Origin: Epiperipatus broadwayi
Lineage: Eukaryota > Onychophora > Udeonychophora > Euonychophora > Peripatidae
NCBI GenBank assembly: GCA_028023455.1
Contig: JAQFVV010000018.1
Span: forward strand, 4,923,800-4,987,799
Direction of reading: 5' to 3'
DNA: 64,000 nt
Part shown: in pieces, positions 1 through 10,935 of the stretch
Layout: each line of letters opens with the position of its first letter
Numbering within the stretch: position 1 is the first letter of the stretch
Translations under genes and position numbers: made by a program
Notes under the pieces: model-generated
Seen by the model: only the letters and a program-made list of their open reading frames with translations
Told to the model about the DNA's origin: nothing
The model's database searches: none

Positions 1-1381
1 GATTCTATTATTAGTAAGTGATCAAAATTTCCTTATCACTTTCAAATGATTAAAAAACTAAATAGGCTATAAAAACCAGCATCCATCTTAGCAACCTTTG
101 ATCATTAGCAATGAATTTCAACTGATTTTTTTACAAAGTAGCATAAAAAAATTTTCTGTTCAAATTTTTTTCTTAAAATTTAGAGTCCCCCTGAAAACTG
201 AGGCCCCCAGCTTTAACTTATTTAGCTTAATGGTAAATCCAGCAGTGATTGTGTATAAGGACCACTTTTACTATGAAGATGTAAATATGAGATATACAAA
301 TAGATGGAAATTCATGATAAATAATGGATTCAAAAATATTGTTTTTGAGATTGGTGGTATATAAAATTAGTTAATAACCTTACGGGAAGATTGCATGGTC
401 TACAGATTATTTACATTTATGTTTCAACATTTTTTTATTCTGAAGAATGTGTAGAATACTTTTGAATGGCTCAAATTTTAATAAAATCAATATTATTAGA
501 GCCTTCAATATGTTGTTTTAATTTGGTTTGTAACCTTAATTTCCATTTGACTTTTTTTTCAGTAATACTGCCAGCTCAACTGTAGATTCTGCCAGATAGC
601 CTCTGTTAGTTATGATTCTTCATCCTCAGATAAATCACTAAGCCCATCCTTAAAAAATTTTTTTAATTAACATTAAGCTAGTTCCACAGCATAATCAATG
701 GATTTTTTTCACTTCCTGGTTATACAAATATAAAATTGTTGCAATATTGTGATTTCAGACAAAAATATGATCAGTAGTTATGTGGCCTTCTCAAAACATA
801 ACTTCAAAAGATGTATGGTAACAGCCTGAATCATAAGATGTATGGTAACAGCCTGAATCATAATATTTGTTAAGACACAGATCCACAAATGACAAAGTCA
901 CAATTTTTAACTCCAGTTTGCTGATTTGATTTGCTTTTATGAAGAAATCAACCTTTTAATAACATCAATTCTTTTGATGTTGATTTTTTTTTCTTTTATA
1001 TGCACAAAAAATATTTCACAGATAAATTTTTGTAGCATTTCTAGTAAGCTTAATCTGAGAGTTAACTTCCAGTAAATAATTTGATTAATCTTTGATACAC
1101 TCTTTTCAGCTATCTTTTTAAAATATCTTCTGTTGCTATAGGATTTAAGCCATTTTGATAAAAAATTTCTACATTATTTCCCCTTTATTTTAGAATGAAT
1201 TCAGCTGAATTCTTTGCTGCTGTGGATCTAAAATAATTGTACCATTAAATTATCATACATTAAGAATAGTCAGTAGATATGTAGTTTACAACTTACTTAA
1301 TATCAAAATAATACATAGTTAGTTAATTAGTCTCAAGGTGCAAAATATACATGAAATTTTTTTGAGATTATATATATATAT
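1..1381. other. AT-rich non-coding DNA
   Basis: I see no convincing gene here. Open frames are short, low in complexity and match no family I know. The stretch ends in a short TA run at 1371-1381 that borders the first LTR-like element. The only local structure is a short tandem duplication, listed separately. Confidence 0.6.
808..861. repeat. 27-bp tandem duplication
   Basis: Two exact, adjacent copies of a 27-bp unit that begins AAGATGTATGG (808-834 and 835-861). No longer array is present. Confidence 0.9.
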
Positions 1382-3574
1382 TGTAACGATCCGGAGAAGG
1401 CGACTTCATGTAAACTGCACTACAGGGCGCCATCTAGGCATTTGAACCTAGAAAAATTTATAAAGTAGGCAGATACGTAAGTCAAAAAAAAAAAAAAAAT
1501 TTTTTTTTTTTATTTTGATTCCGGTCGTTAGCCCATGTCACTAGCTCAGTGGAATAGCAGAGATTAAATAATATAATATCTTATCTAATTATATTTCAAC
1601 ATTAAAAAAAATAAATAAAATAAGCCACTGCCAGTAATTAACATACAAACATTTATTTATGCACATATATATAAGATTTAAAATTATTTTAAATTAGTTT
1701 TACATTTTAACATTTAACATTATTTTTAACTTTACCTTAGATTTTAATTTACATTTTAATTTCTATTATATTATAAGTTTACATTTTAATTAAGTTCGCA
1801 CAGATGGGATTATAAAAGCTTGTTTTAATATGTTGCTATAGATCGGTTACATAGATTTCACAGTCAAAAAACATTTCAAAGTAAACATAAACGATCAAAA
1901 TACAAAATTATTGATTACTGACAATTGCGGAGGGAAATTTATACATAACCCAATAGTATTCACCATAAGATACTTGCATTGTCACCAATAACTTAAAAGA
2001 CATCCGAATAAATACATTTTAGATACTCACCGTAAGGTATCATTATTTATCGAATGACTATATATTTTGATCAAATATGAAAACCCAAAACATACTTAAC
2101 CGATAACCAATCCATGCAAGCGTCTATAAACAACTTAAATTTACTGCATTTTTATTTAGGGTCGAGTATGAATAGACCACATAAATTTGCTTTTGAAAAT
2201 AAACATTCTATCCCTATTTAACCTTAGGCTAAAATTCGTAGTCAAACTGGCATCAATTCATCTGATATATCGATGTATTCAATGTAATAAAATACGGCAG
2301 CACAAAAGGTTAAGAGAAGAAATTGCCTCTTATGAGATAGGAATATTACATCTATCTGCAAAGAAGAGCAATAAAACAAAAAACTCCATAGAAAGGAACT
2401 GCGGTATCCGACTTATAATTCCTTCCATAGGCAAATGGAAGTGTGCGGCATATGAAGCGATTCTGCCCATAGCGAATCAATATTACATCTACTAATCACA
2501 CCAATATATCCAATCCATTGACCCAATTTAACCACAAAACAAATAACCTAAGATTACCCTCCCCTAATATAACTTTACAAATCTATACAGCCATTCACGC
2601 CCGACTTAAGTTTAACATTTATATAATTAATTTAACGAAAAACAAAAAAAAATCATGATAAAAACTTAAAGAATAAAAAATAAATAAATGGAAATGATTT
2701 TACATAAATAAGGAAAAAAATACATCAAATAACACTATTAATAAAGAATTTAGTTTGGTCAGATAGGATTCTATTTGTAACAATTAAATATTAGGAAAGT
2801 TTAAAATTTAAAGTTCATAGTGTTTTCAAATTAATATTGTTCCTTATATCTATCTTAGAAAGTTCTTACGGTTTTAGAAATGTTCATCTTTTACAATTGC
2901 TTGCCATTTGAAATCCAGCGTTAAATTTCCCGATGATCCTGTGGTCCTCTGAATATAAGAAAAGCGATGTTTCATTTTTCCATTTTATAACAACTGAAGG
3001 GATTGAACGTGCGTCCTTCAATCTCTTCTCCCGCACCTCCGCACTAACATCTATCTGTCACATCGTAATAATCATAACAACTCACTAATTAATAATTTCC
3101 AAATTTTCCTTTTATACGTATTCGAAGGATTGACTTGGCATTATGTCATCGATGTGATGATCCTTTCGCTGAGGTCTGATTTCCTGATGGATTTCTTTCA
3201 TTGGCTATTTGTTTCTATTGTTTTCCTATCCGACCGATGTTTTTACATTTAAATGCCCAAGGCTGGTTTACATTTAACTAATTAACAATCATTTCCATTT
3301 CTGATTAATTAACCTGTTTTCCAAATCAAATATATATTTTTATCTCTAAATCTTTTTAAATTTTTGTTTTTAAAATACCTTTTCTATTTTTAATACAGTT
3401 TTATTTTAATAATTTTTTTTTTATCTGTGCGATTTAATATATACGAGTTTAAGATGATATTTAATTTCAATTTTTAATTCTTAAAGAAAATTTTTAAATG
3501 CGAACTTTTTAATTTACTTTCATGTTTAATAAATATAAAAAAAAACAATGTAACGAACGTCTGTGCTCGTTACA
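1382..3574 (-). mobile_element. LTR-A copy 1 (solo LTR-like element)
   Basis: A 2.19-kb unit starts TGTAACGA and ends TCGTTACA, giving a TG...CA frame with an 8-bp terminal inverted repeat. It is flanked by ATAT-type sequence on both sides. Two diverged relatives lie at 58628-60626 and 60779-62897, which sets the boundaries. No internal region, primer site or ORF is associated, so I read it as a solo LTR. The minus orientation is inferred because the hairpin/TGGCGCCC module shared with element B, whose orientation is known, reads on the minus strand here. A DNA transposon with short terminal repeats is the alternative. Confidence 0.65.
1423..1451 (-). other. LTR-A hairpin followed by TGGCGCCC
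   Basis: Read on the minus strand: stem CTAGGT, loop TCAAAT, stem GCCTAG (one wobble pair), one A, then TGGCGCCC. The other LTR-A copies have CTAGGTC/GGCCTAG then TGGCGTCC (58671-58698) and CTAGGC/GCCTAG then A and TGGCGCCC (60841-60867). The stem is kept while individual bases change. Function is unknown. Confidence 0.7.
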
Positions 3575-3580
3575 ATATAT

Positions 3581-6500
3581 TGTGCCATTACAATTTAGTC
3601 ACTAGATAAATTTATAGTAATGTGCATGTAGAAAAGGTAAACCAAAAATCATCATCACATTTTTATATAATCATAAATGAAGCTGTAGGGCATCCAAGTT
3701 TAAACCCTACAAGGTCCAGTTCTAAAAGCTTTAAACAGAGAAAGAATGGGTCAACAATTACATGCTTTACTTGTTTGTGTGTTGATAGAAAGGTAATACA
3801 CACATTTAAACTATTTAATATTTAAATTTTCTGTTAAAAAGCAAAGTTATAATGCATACATATAGGCAATGTATGTGTAAATTATTTATTTGTTTTATAT
3901 TTCAAATATTCAACATTTTAACTTTCTTTAAAACTAAGCTATGCTTGATCAATTCTAACATTTTATTCTATACTTCTATTTTGCTTTTCTTTAATTATAA
4001 GTGGGATTTAAAAGTTACAGATTTAATTAAATAATTGGGTTATAATTACTAAGCTAGCAATTATATTATTTAAGGTTAGTTTATGAATGATTTGAAACAA
4101 TGAAGGATGTGTGTACATTACATACAAAATTTTACATTTCCTAAATATTGAAAGAAAAGGAAGTATTAAATCTGTTAAATTATTTTTTTTGTACAATTGT
4201 TTGTTAAAAGAGGAAATCTGTTTAATCAGATATCAATCTTTGTAGCAATTTTTTTTTGTAAATAATTGTTTTTCACTTTGGAAGCTTATAATGGGTCAGA
4301 ACTATGATTTTTGAAATTGTCTTATCACGATCTAAAGAAGGAAGCTCAAAGATTTGAAGTGTTACCTGGATGTTAAAAGAAAAAAAGAAAAAGAAAAGAA
4401 AGGAAATAAGGATTGAGTCTATTTTTTTTTTAAACAAAAGTGTCTGGAAAAAGGATTAAACTTTTCAGTTGAAAAATCATTTAGTTGAAAATAAATTAGA
4501 GATCTAATTAAAACAAATTTGTCCAAAAATAGCAAGTGATGCTATCTCTGATTGGTTAAGTTAGCTAAAAATTGGATATAAAAAGCTGTCTTGAATTATT
4601 ATGAAGATTATTGTGATTGATTCAGATTATTAAACTATCAAATTTGAATGTTGAAAATATAAGAAATGGCGGGCTAGAAAAATTATATGTATATCCCATT
4701 TGCCAGACCATCTGGGGAAGCTGCACATCACATAGGAAAGAAAAGATGTGTCTAAATAATATTCTACACCTTTCAACTGACCAGATAAATAAGATGTTTT
4801 TAATAGAAGGAAGAAAGCATTCACCTGCATTCAAAGAAGATGAATTAATCTACTGATAAATATTAATCATCAAGTCCAATTAATTGTTACAACAACTGAT
4901 TTTAAACTCAAGAAAATTTACAAATGTGAAAACAACTGCTGTATTTCATCCACATGCTTGACAGGAAGAGAAGAAAAATTAATATAATGATTTCCAAATT
5001 ATCCACTAAAGCAAATAACCTCAATAGTCATCATCATTAAATAGTTATACACCTCAAGAAAGAGATTATTCCCACATAATAGCTGCAGAAATATAGACAA
5101 GTTTGAACCCTTGGAAATTCGCCACAAACAAAAGATCGGTAATATGACTTTTTATATCTATTTTCTTTATGATATCAGTCTTAAGAAACATTTTAGCGAT
5201 AAAGTGGTATATTTTATTTAAAGAACTTTTAAAGACTATTCAGATCGATTAAAACAAGAATGTCTTACTAATAATAACTTTGAGCTTCATAAATGACCTT
5301 GAAAGTATGAAAATTATTTGTTTATTAATTTTACAATATTAATGTGTAAAACAATTTTTTTTTATGGTGTTATGATTTTAGTTTTAACTGATATATTGTT
5401 ATTATTTTGGTTTTTAATAATATTTTGTTATTATGGGATAAAACACGCACATACATAATAATATTTTTATATGTGTATAATTGGGAGTGAATGTGAAATA
5501 ATGAGTAGTATTAGAATATTAGATTATTTTGTTTCAAGTTCAGTATAGATTTCAGCGCTTGGAAGAGAGGGGGGAGAAAATAATTTAAAACTTGTTTCTA
5601 AAACTTGCTCTTTCAATTCTACTAACATTTTTTTTTATTCTATTTACATGTTGGATTTTTAAAGTATGTGTGCTAATGAGCAGATAATATTTTTTGTCTT
5701 GAAATACTTTTCATGGTCAATGTGACATCCAACTTAATACAAAATACATTTGAAGGGAAAGGGGGAAGAACTTAAAATTAATCTGAGGATTGTTATATAA
5801 TCAATTATTATTATTGTTATTCATGTCAATTTTCATATTTATCTAGAAATTTTTATGTATATGTTAGAAATGTAGTAATAAATATTAGTTTGTTTTATTA
5901 AACGAGGCATATATATTTCATTAAGTGTAGTCTTTGTTAAGTGTGATTATTCATCATCAATGGTTGAATATTAGTTATTTAAGATATAAGTAAATATGCT
6001 AAAATTAAGCAATAATTATGAATTACTTTATAAAAATTAGTTCTATGTTTAGGCTTAGTCCTAGAGCTGTAGTTGAAACCCTTGTCATTATTGTCGTTAT
6101 TATCATCATCATCATCGTCATCAACGTTTTAATTAATGAGCTGTTTAACTGTTTAAAGGCCATAAATAAATATTGATTTTATAATATTTAGTGATTTCTT
6201 AGTATTATTATAACCACATCCCATCATCTATTTCATGCAAGGATGAGTGAATTGCCATCCTAAATTAGTTATATATAATCTGAGCTAGTGAACTTATAAA
6301 ATATTGAAACACATTTGTTATGTTAAGATCTGAGAAATGATTTATGTTCAATGAACTCCACTGTGGTTTAAAGATGTTTTACTTTTACCTAAATATTAGT
6401 GCTTATAGTGATATGGCTCAAAAAGCAAAATCTCATTTTTATTAGAAATACAACTACCAAAAGGGATTCAAACCCAGTACATGTGAAAGGTTATTAGATA

Positions 6501-6845
6501 TAACCATGTCTAGGTTCAGATAATCTAGTGGCGCCCTGCTAGACCATATTCACTTAGTATTTGTTTAAACATGCACTTAACATCAAACCAAGAAATGAAA
6601 GGGGATAAGATCTACTGCCTGTATACCTGAGTTATATTTTATTGAATTACTAGTGTATTCACTTCACGTGATTTCATATACCTGAGTTATAATACATTGC
6701 TATAATACTGGTTATTAATAATTTGATCAACCTTTAATCTTGATATTTGGACTCCTTTAAATAATTATTTGAGCGACCATTTATGATCATTCTATGGACT
6801 ACTCAGGTATGGTAATATCTTTTATTTGAACTCATTAATTATGTT

Positions 6846-6848
<3 letters not shown>
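3581..6848 (+). mobile_element. Solo LTR-B
   Basis: This 3.27-kb sequence matches both LTRs of the complete element B at 31255-34653 and 37967-41374 from the first TGTGCC to the final GTTACA, with small indels. It has no internal region, so it is a solo LTR left by LTR-LTR recombination. It lies six bases (ATATAT) after LTR-A copy 1 and is followed by a (TA)n tract. Short open frames within it recur in all three copies only because the copies are so alike, and I do not call them genes. Confidence 0.9.
6509..6538 (+). other. LTR-B hairpin followed by TGGCGCCCTG
   Basis: Stem CTAGGTT, loop CAGAT, stem AATCTAG (one wobble pair), directly followed by TGGCGCCCTG. In the two LTRs of the complete element (34252-34280 and 40971-40999) the stem is CTAGATT/AATCTAG, a perfect 7-bp pairing. 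The module lies a few hundred bases before the LTR 3' end. Confidence 0.75.

Positions 6849-6905
<57 letters not shown>
6849..6905. repeat. (TA)n microsatellite
   Basis: An uninterrupted AT dinucleotide run of about 57 bp separates solo LTR-B from element C. It is probably the remaining target tract of both insertions. Confidence 0.95.
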
Positions 6906-6910
<5 letters not shown>

Positions 6911-8365
6911 CTATATTGATATAGGCACATATAATTTTATCTAAAATTATATTATTAAAATAATCTTTCGTTAAAGAAAAACATACCAATCTCTTTTCAT
7001 TCAAGAAAAAATAATGTTAAAACTAATATATGTGCGTATATATGTGCGAGTGTCAACAATAGAATAAATGTTATTATAAATAAATGAAAGTTAAAGAAGA
7101 TTATCATTAAAAAACATGGCAATGGTTATTAATTGATATAAAACAACGTTTGTGCATGGCTATTGCTAATTAAGCAATCTTTCAAAACACGTTTATCAAA
7201 TGATTATCACTGGAATTTGACAACAGATCTTTGCCGGGAATATTTCGACAACACGTTGCAGATATAAATAGACTTTTTTTTATCGGACAGTAATCAGTTC
7301 ACAAATTTATTGAGTGAGTGCAGTTCAGAAATTAATTGAGCAGTTAACAAACAAAATGCAGTGTTGAGAAGATCTTAGGAATGCACGTTTATCTCCAGCC
7401 CAGATGTCCTAGAAAACAGCAGATCTGCCCGTGAAATAATGTCAGCTTAACATCTTAGAAAATCTCCATCAGTATCTAATTGTCTCCGATAGTAATAATC
7501 GTGAAAATCAGGAAACTCAGCAAGGAAACGTCCCAGCCGGCTGGTAAGCATTCATAATGGAAACATTTTCACCGAAAGCAGCCTCCAAAGAACAAAATTC
7601 TACGTCAACATTCAAAAGCCTAGGTAAAAACATTTGCTTATTTCATTTATACTGTAATAGCCATTGCATTGCATTAATTCATACGAATCTTTCAAGAGTC
7701 TAATTATATGAACTCTATATCATACATAAATGAACTATTGATGTGTGTGATTAAATTTCAAATGCTATGTAGTCCTTTATTATCATTATTATGTGTGTGC
7801 ATGAGTTAATATGTGCGTGATCCTTATATCAATATTATTAGTCAAAGTAGATAAATTCCCAGTGTTCTGTTATGAAAATATTCAAGAATATTTAAACTAT
7901 TTAGAATGTTAATTTAAAATATGCGTGTGTTTTATTAGAAGTATAAAATGTTTAAATTTAGTAAATAAATGTTAGTTAATAAATTATCTTTAAAATTAAA
8001 CTTTATTTGTCGGTCAATTCTTTTTAACAAATTCTTTTATCAATTCTTTTAATCACTAATTAAGTATAATCTATTAGTGATTACAAATAGCTGAGCTAGT
8101 CATGGATTTAGGCATTGAGTTAGTGGCCACTGTTCAAAGTGCGTTGTCTATTCTTTTAGACTAGACAGCTGGCGCCCGTGATTAAACACAATAAAAGTGC
8201 TTTGGATGTGGTGTTGAACTTAACAGCTGAGAAGAAGCTATGTCATGGAAATGTAACACTAGTTATATACTTTATAGCTATCGTTTGGGCATACATACTC
8301 TCCGAGTATGTTCTTCTCTGCATAAGAGACCGGTGTTACGAATTCACATATTCGAAAACGGTTCA
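6906..8365 (+). repeat. Element C 5' LTR
   Basis: Starts TGTACC and ends about GTTCA. The match to the 3' copy ends just after AAAACGGTTC, where the primer-site-like sequence begins downstream of this copy and a (TA)n run begins downstream of the 3' copy. This fixes the LTR end. Confidence 0.85.
8143..8177 (+). other. LTR-C hairpin followed by TGGCGCCC
   Basis: Stem GTTGTC (8143-8148) pairs with GACAGC (8164-8169) with one wobble and is followed directly by TGGCGCCC (8170-8177). In the 3' LTR the first strand is GCTGTC (14889-14894), pairing perfectly with GACAGC (14910-14915), again followed by TGGCGCCC. This is the same architecture as in families A and B with a different stem sequence. 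Confidence 0.65.
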
Positions 8366-8367
8366 AA

Positions 8368-8388
8368 TGGCTATACCCAACTGTGGGG
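8368..8388 (+). promoter_or_regulatory. Putative primer-binding site of element C
   Basis: TGGCTATACCCAACTGTGGGG begins two bases after the 5' LTR. It resembles element B's site TGGCGCCCAACGTGGGGC with small insertions, so a variant tRNA-Lys primer site is likely. Complementarity to that tRNA is imperfect. Confidence 0.5.
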
Positions 8389-8718
8389 TTGAACCTAAGA
8401 AACAATAGTAACGAAATACTTTGTTTCTTGTTTAAAAAGTTTTTATACAAAAGTTAAATTACGTATGTAAAAGTGCTTTAATTTTAAAAAAAAGAATTGA
8501 CCAAAAACTTTTTTTTTTCGAAATGAAAAGAGATTTTGACATATATGCTATCAAATCAGAGTCAATTAGATGTTATGGGCAGAGTTAAAGCATTAGAACG
8601 AGTAGTAAAAATGACAAAAGGGTGGAGTTAGTGTGAGTTTCCGTCTTAGTAAGAAAAATAAATAAACAATTCGATTTTGCAAAATATAATTAAAAAAATA
8701 CAAAGTAGTAGTGTAACT

Positions 8719-9477
8719 ATGAATAAAGAAATGGATCTGAAAGAAAGCCCAATATATTTTAAAAATCCCCAGTTAGTAGAAAAGGAAAAAGTATCTGAGA
8801 TGTGAATGATGATGAAAATGATGATGAATATGATGGAAGAAATGCATCAAGAATTTAAACAAAGTCAACAAGAATTGTGTCAGAAATTTGAACAAAGTCA
8901 GTTAGAACTCAAAGCAGAATTGAAGGAAGAAATTAGTCAGGTTAAAACAGAAATTAAAGAACTCAGAGCAGAAGTAAGAGAAATAAGATGTGAGATAATG
9001 GTAAAGGTAGAGAAGAACCAAGAAGTTATAGAGTTAGATTTAATTAAAGAAAGTCAGGAAGTTGAAAAGGAAGTTGAGGTGATAAAAGACATAGAAATTG
9101 AATTAGAATCAGATAGCATTGTGATAAATAAAGTAGACACAAATGTAGATCAAGAAATAGAAGAAAAACATAAGTTCAAGGTAGTAGATAGTGTAGAAAA
9201 GTTTTTACAAAAATTTAAAAAGGTTAAAGTAAACATTCGCATTCGCTGTAGACGTAGATTTAAAACAAAGAGAAAGCATAGAAAAAAATATTCCCAGATT
9301 GAAGTAATTCGGAGTTTGTCTAGGTATAAAGGTTTTCTGAGTTACGAAGTCAAAAACAGAAGGGAAAGAGAAAGATATAAAGCAATAAAATATAAAAGCG
9401 GAACCGATAAGAGAGGAAAGTTAGTTTATATTATAGAATTTGTAGAAAGAAAAAAGGAGCCACCAGACATAGTTTAA
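8719..9477 (+). pseudogene. Gag-like coiled-coil protein of element C
   Basis: One reading frame runs from ATG 8719 to TAA 9477 (252 codons), interrupted by a single TGA at 8803-8805. After the stop it resumes with a methionine-rich run (MMMKMMMNMM), so a shorter 223-residue product starting at 8806 is also possible. The first half is a glutamate/lysine/glutamine heptad-rich coiled coil. The middle is acidic, and the last third is strongly basic (runs such as RCRRRFKTKRKHRKK), as expected for nucleic-acid binding. No zinc knuckle, protease or polymerase motif is seen. Position between primer site and polypurine tract, plus coiled coil and basic tail, suggests a structural gag-type role. That is inference; I recognise no named family. 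Confidence 0.6.
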
Positions 9478-10916
9478 GAGTTAGTAAATGGGCGGAATAG
9501 TAAAGGAAATAAGCAAAAAGGACCAGAAATGGACAATGAGCATGAATATGATTATTCTAAAGTAAATAAATCTAATAAATTAAATCTGAAACTTCTATTT
9601 AAAACTTAAGACAATAAATTTAAAAATGAATGAATAATAATAAATGAAATGTTGCAAGTAATAATAATAACATAGGCTTCGCAAAATAAAAGATTTTTTT
9701 TTCTCCACGCACATATTAATTAAGAAGAAATGCTCGTAAACAAACAGCTCAAATAAAAAAAAATCAATCAATAAAATCAAGTTAAATAAATGGGTCAAGT
9801 TAATGATGTAAAAGTAAAGTTGTAGGTTTAAATAAATGAAAAGATAACGGAATTTCTAGAATAAAATTAAGTTAGTCAAATAGATATTTGTATGATAATG
9901 AATCGCAATAAAGTAAAACAGTTTTTTTTTTTCTGAGTACACGCACATTAAAATAAAATAGTTTTGAATACATAAGTTAATAAAAGGAAGTAAATAAATG
10001 GCTTAAAGTAATCAAGTCCAAAAAAATCTTTGTATAATAATAAAGAGCAGTAAAATAAGATAGTTTTTGAATATACACACGATAATATATAAGTTAAAGT
10101 AATGGGTTAAAGTAATATTGTAATATAAATAAATATGTGTCCGTGATAGTTTCAAATAATTTTGTAGCATAAATAAATATGGATAATGTTCGTATGGGTT
10201 TAAAATAAGTATCGTAAAACTAAATATTTAAATAATGTTCATAATGAATTTAAAAATAATATAAATGAAAGTCAATTTAAGTTGTATTAGGAGTGTATAA
10301 GGGTTCAAATCTAAAGGGATGAGGGTAGTATTGAAATAAGTTAGATAAGGATTAAGTTTAAAGCTGTCGACTGGATAAATTCTAGTACCCACAACGGATT
10401 GGCCGAGATCATTCCTCTTTTAAAAAGTGCACTGGCAACAACCAGAGTAAGTCGTAAGCCACTTTTCAGGGGAGAATCCCCATATCTTGTACCTCATTTT
10501 CCAAAGTGTAAGTCGGAAATGGACAGTTGAAAATTCCTGCCATTCGCAGCTGCTTAGTCAAAGTCCGATCAAGAGAATCGGCAATCGTTTTCCAGGGCGT
10601 AAGTCGGAAATGGACAGTTGAAATTCCTGCCATTTGCAGCCATCTTTTCTTAGTCAAAGTCCGATAAAGAGAATCAGCAGCCAAAGCTTCGTCTATAAAA
10701 GATCCCTGTGCCACAAAATTAGTTTGTCCTCATGGTCACTATCCAGGACGAACATTGTAAGCAATGTTACCAGCATAGAAAGAAGAAAAGCATAATTGGA
10801 GATTGCCCTTAGCATGGAAAGGAAAAGATACCAAAAAAGCAAACTTAGAAAGAATAATAAATTAAGATTTAATGTGGTCAGAGATAAAATGGTCAAAAAT
10901 GACGCATTTTACTCTC
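9478..10916 (+). other. Element C internal non-coding region
   Basis: AT-rich sequence with many short ATAAATAAATGG-like motifs and repeated poly-T/CACGCACAT blocks. A tandem repeat of about 91 bp lies at 10497-10587 and 10588-10680, each unit holding GTAAGTCGGAAATGGACAG and GTCAAAGTCCGAT. No pol coding is detectable, so a polymerase domain is either absent or deleted. Confidence 0.6.
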
Positions 10917-10935
10917 AAAAGGAAGGGCAGTGAAA
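10917..10935 (+). promoter_or_regulatory. Element C polypurine tract
   Basis: The purine-rich AAAAGGAAGGGCAGTGAAA ends exactly where the 3' LTR begins with TGTACC. This is the usual site of plus-strand priming in LTR retroelements. Confidence 0.75.

Noticed and set aside
3622-3825. 67-residue frame repeated at 31296 and 38008
   Set aside because: It recurs only because the three LTR-B copies are nearly identical; no domain and no independent sign of coding.
6822-7004. Open frame with a long IYIYIY repeat (also at 15114, 19640 and 58446)
   Set aside because: These are translations of (TA)n microsatellites, not genes.
8170-8190. TGGCGCCCGTG in element C taken as the primer-binding site
   Set aside because: The 3' LTR copy contains the same sequence and continues another 190 bases, so it is inside the LTR. 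The real site starts after 8365.
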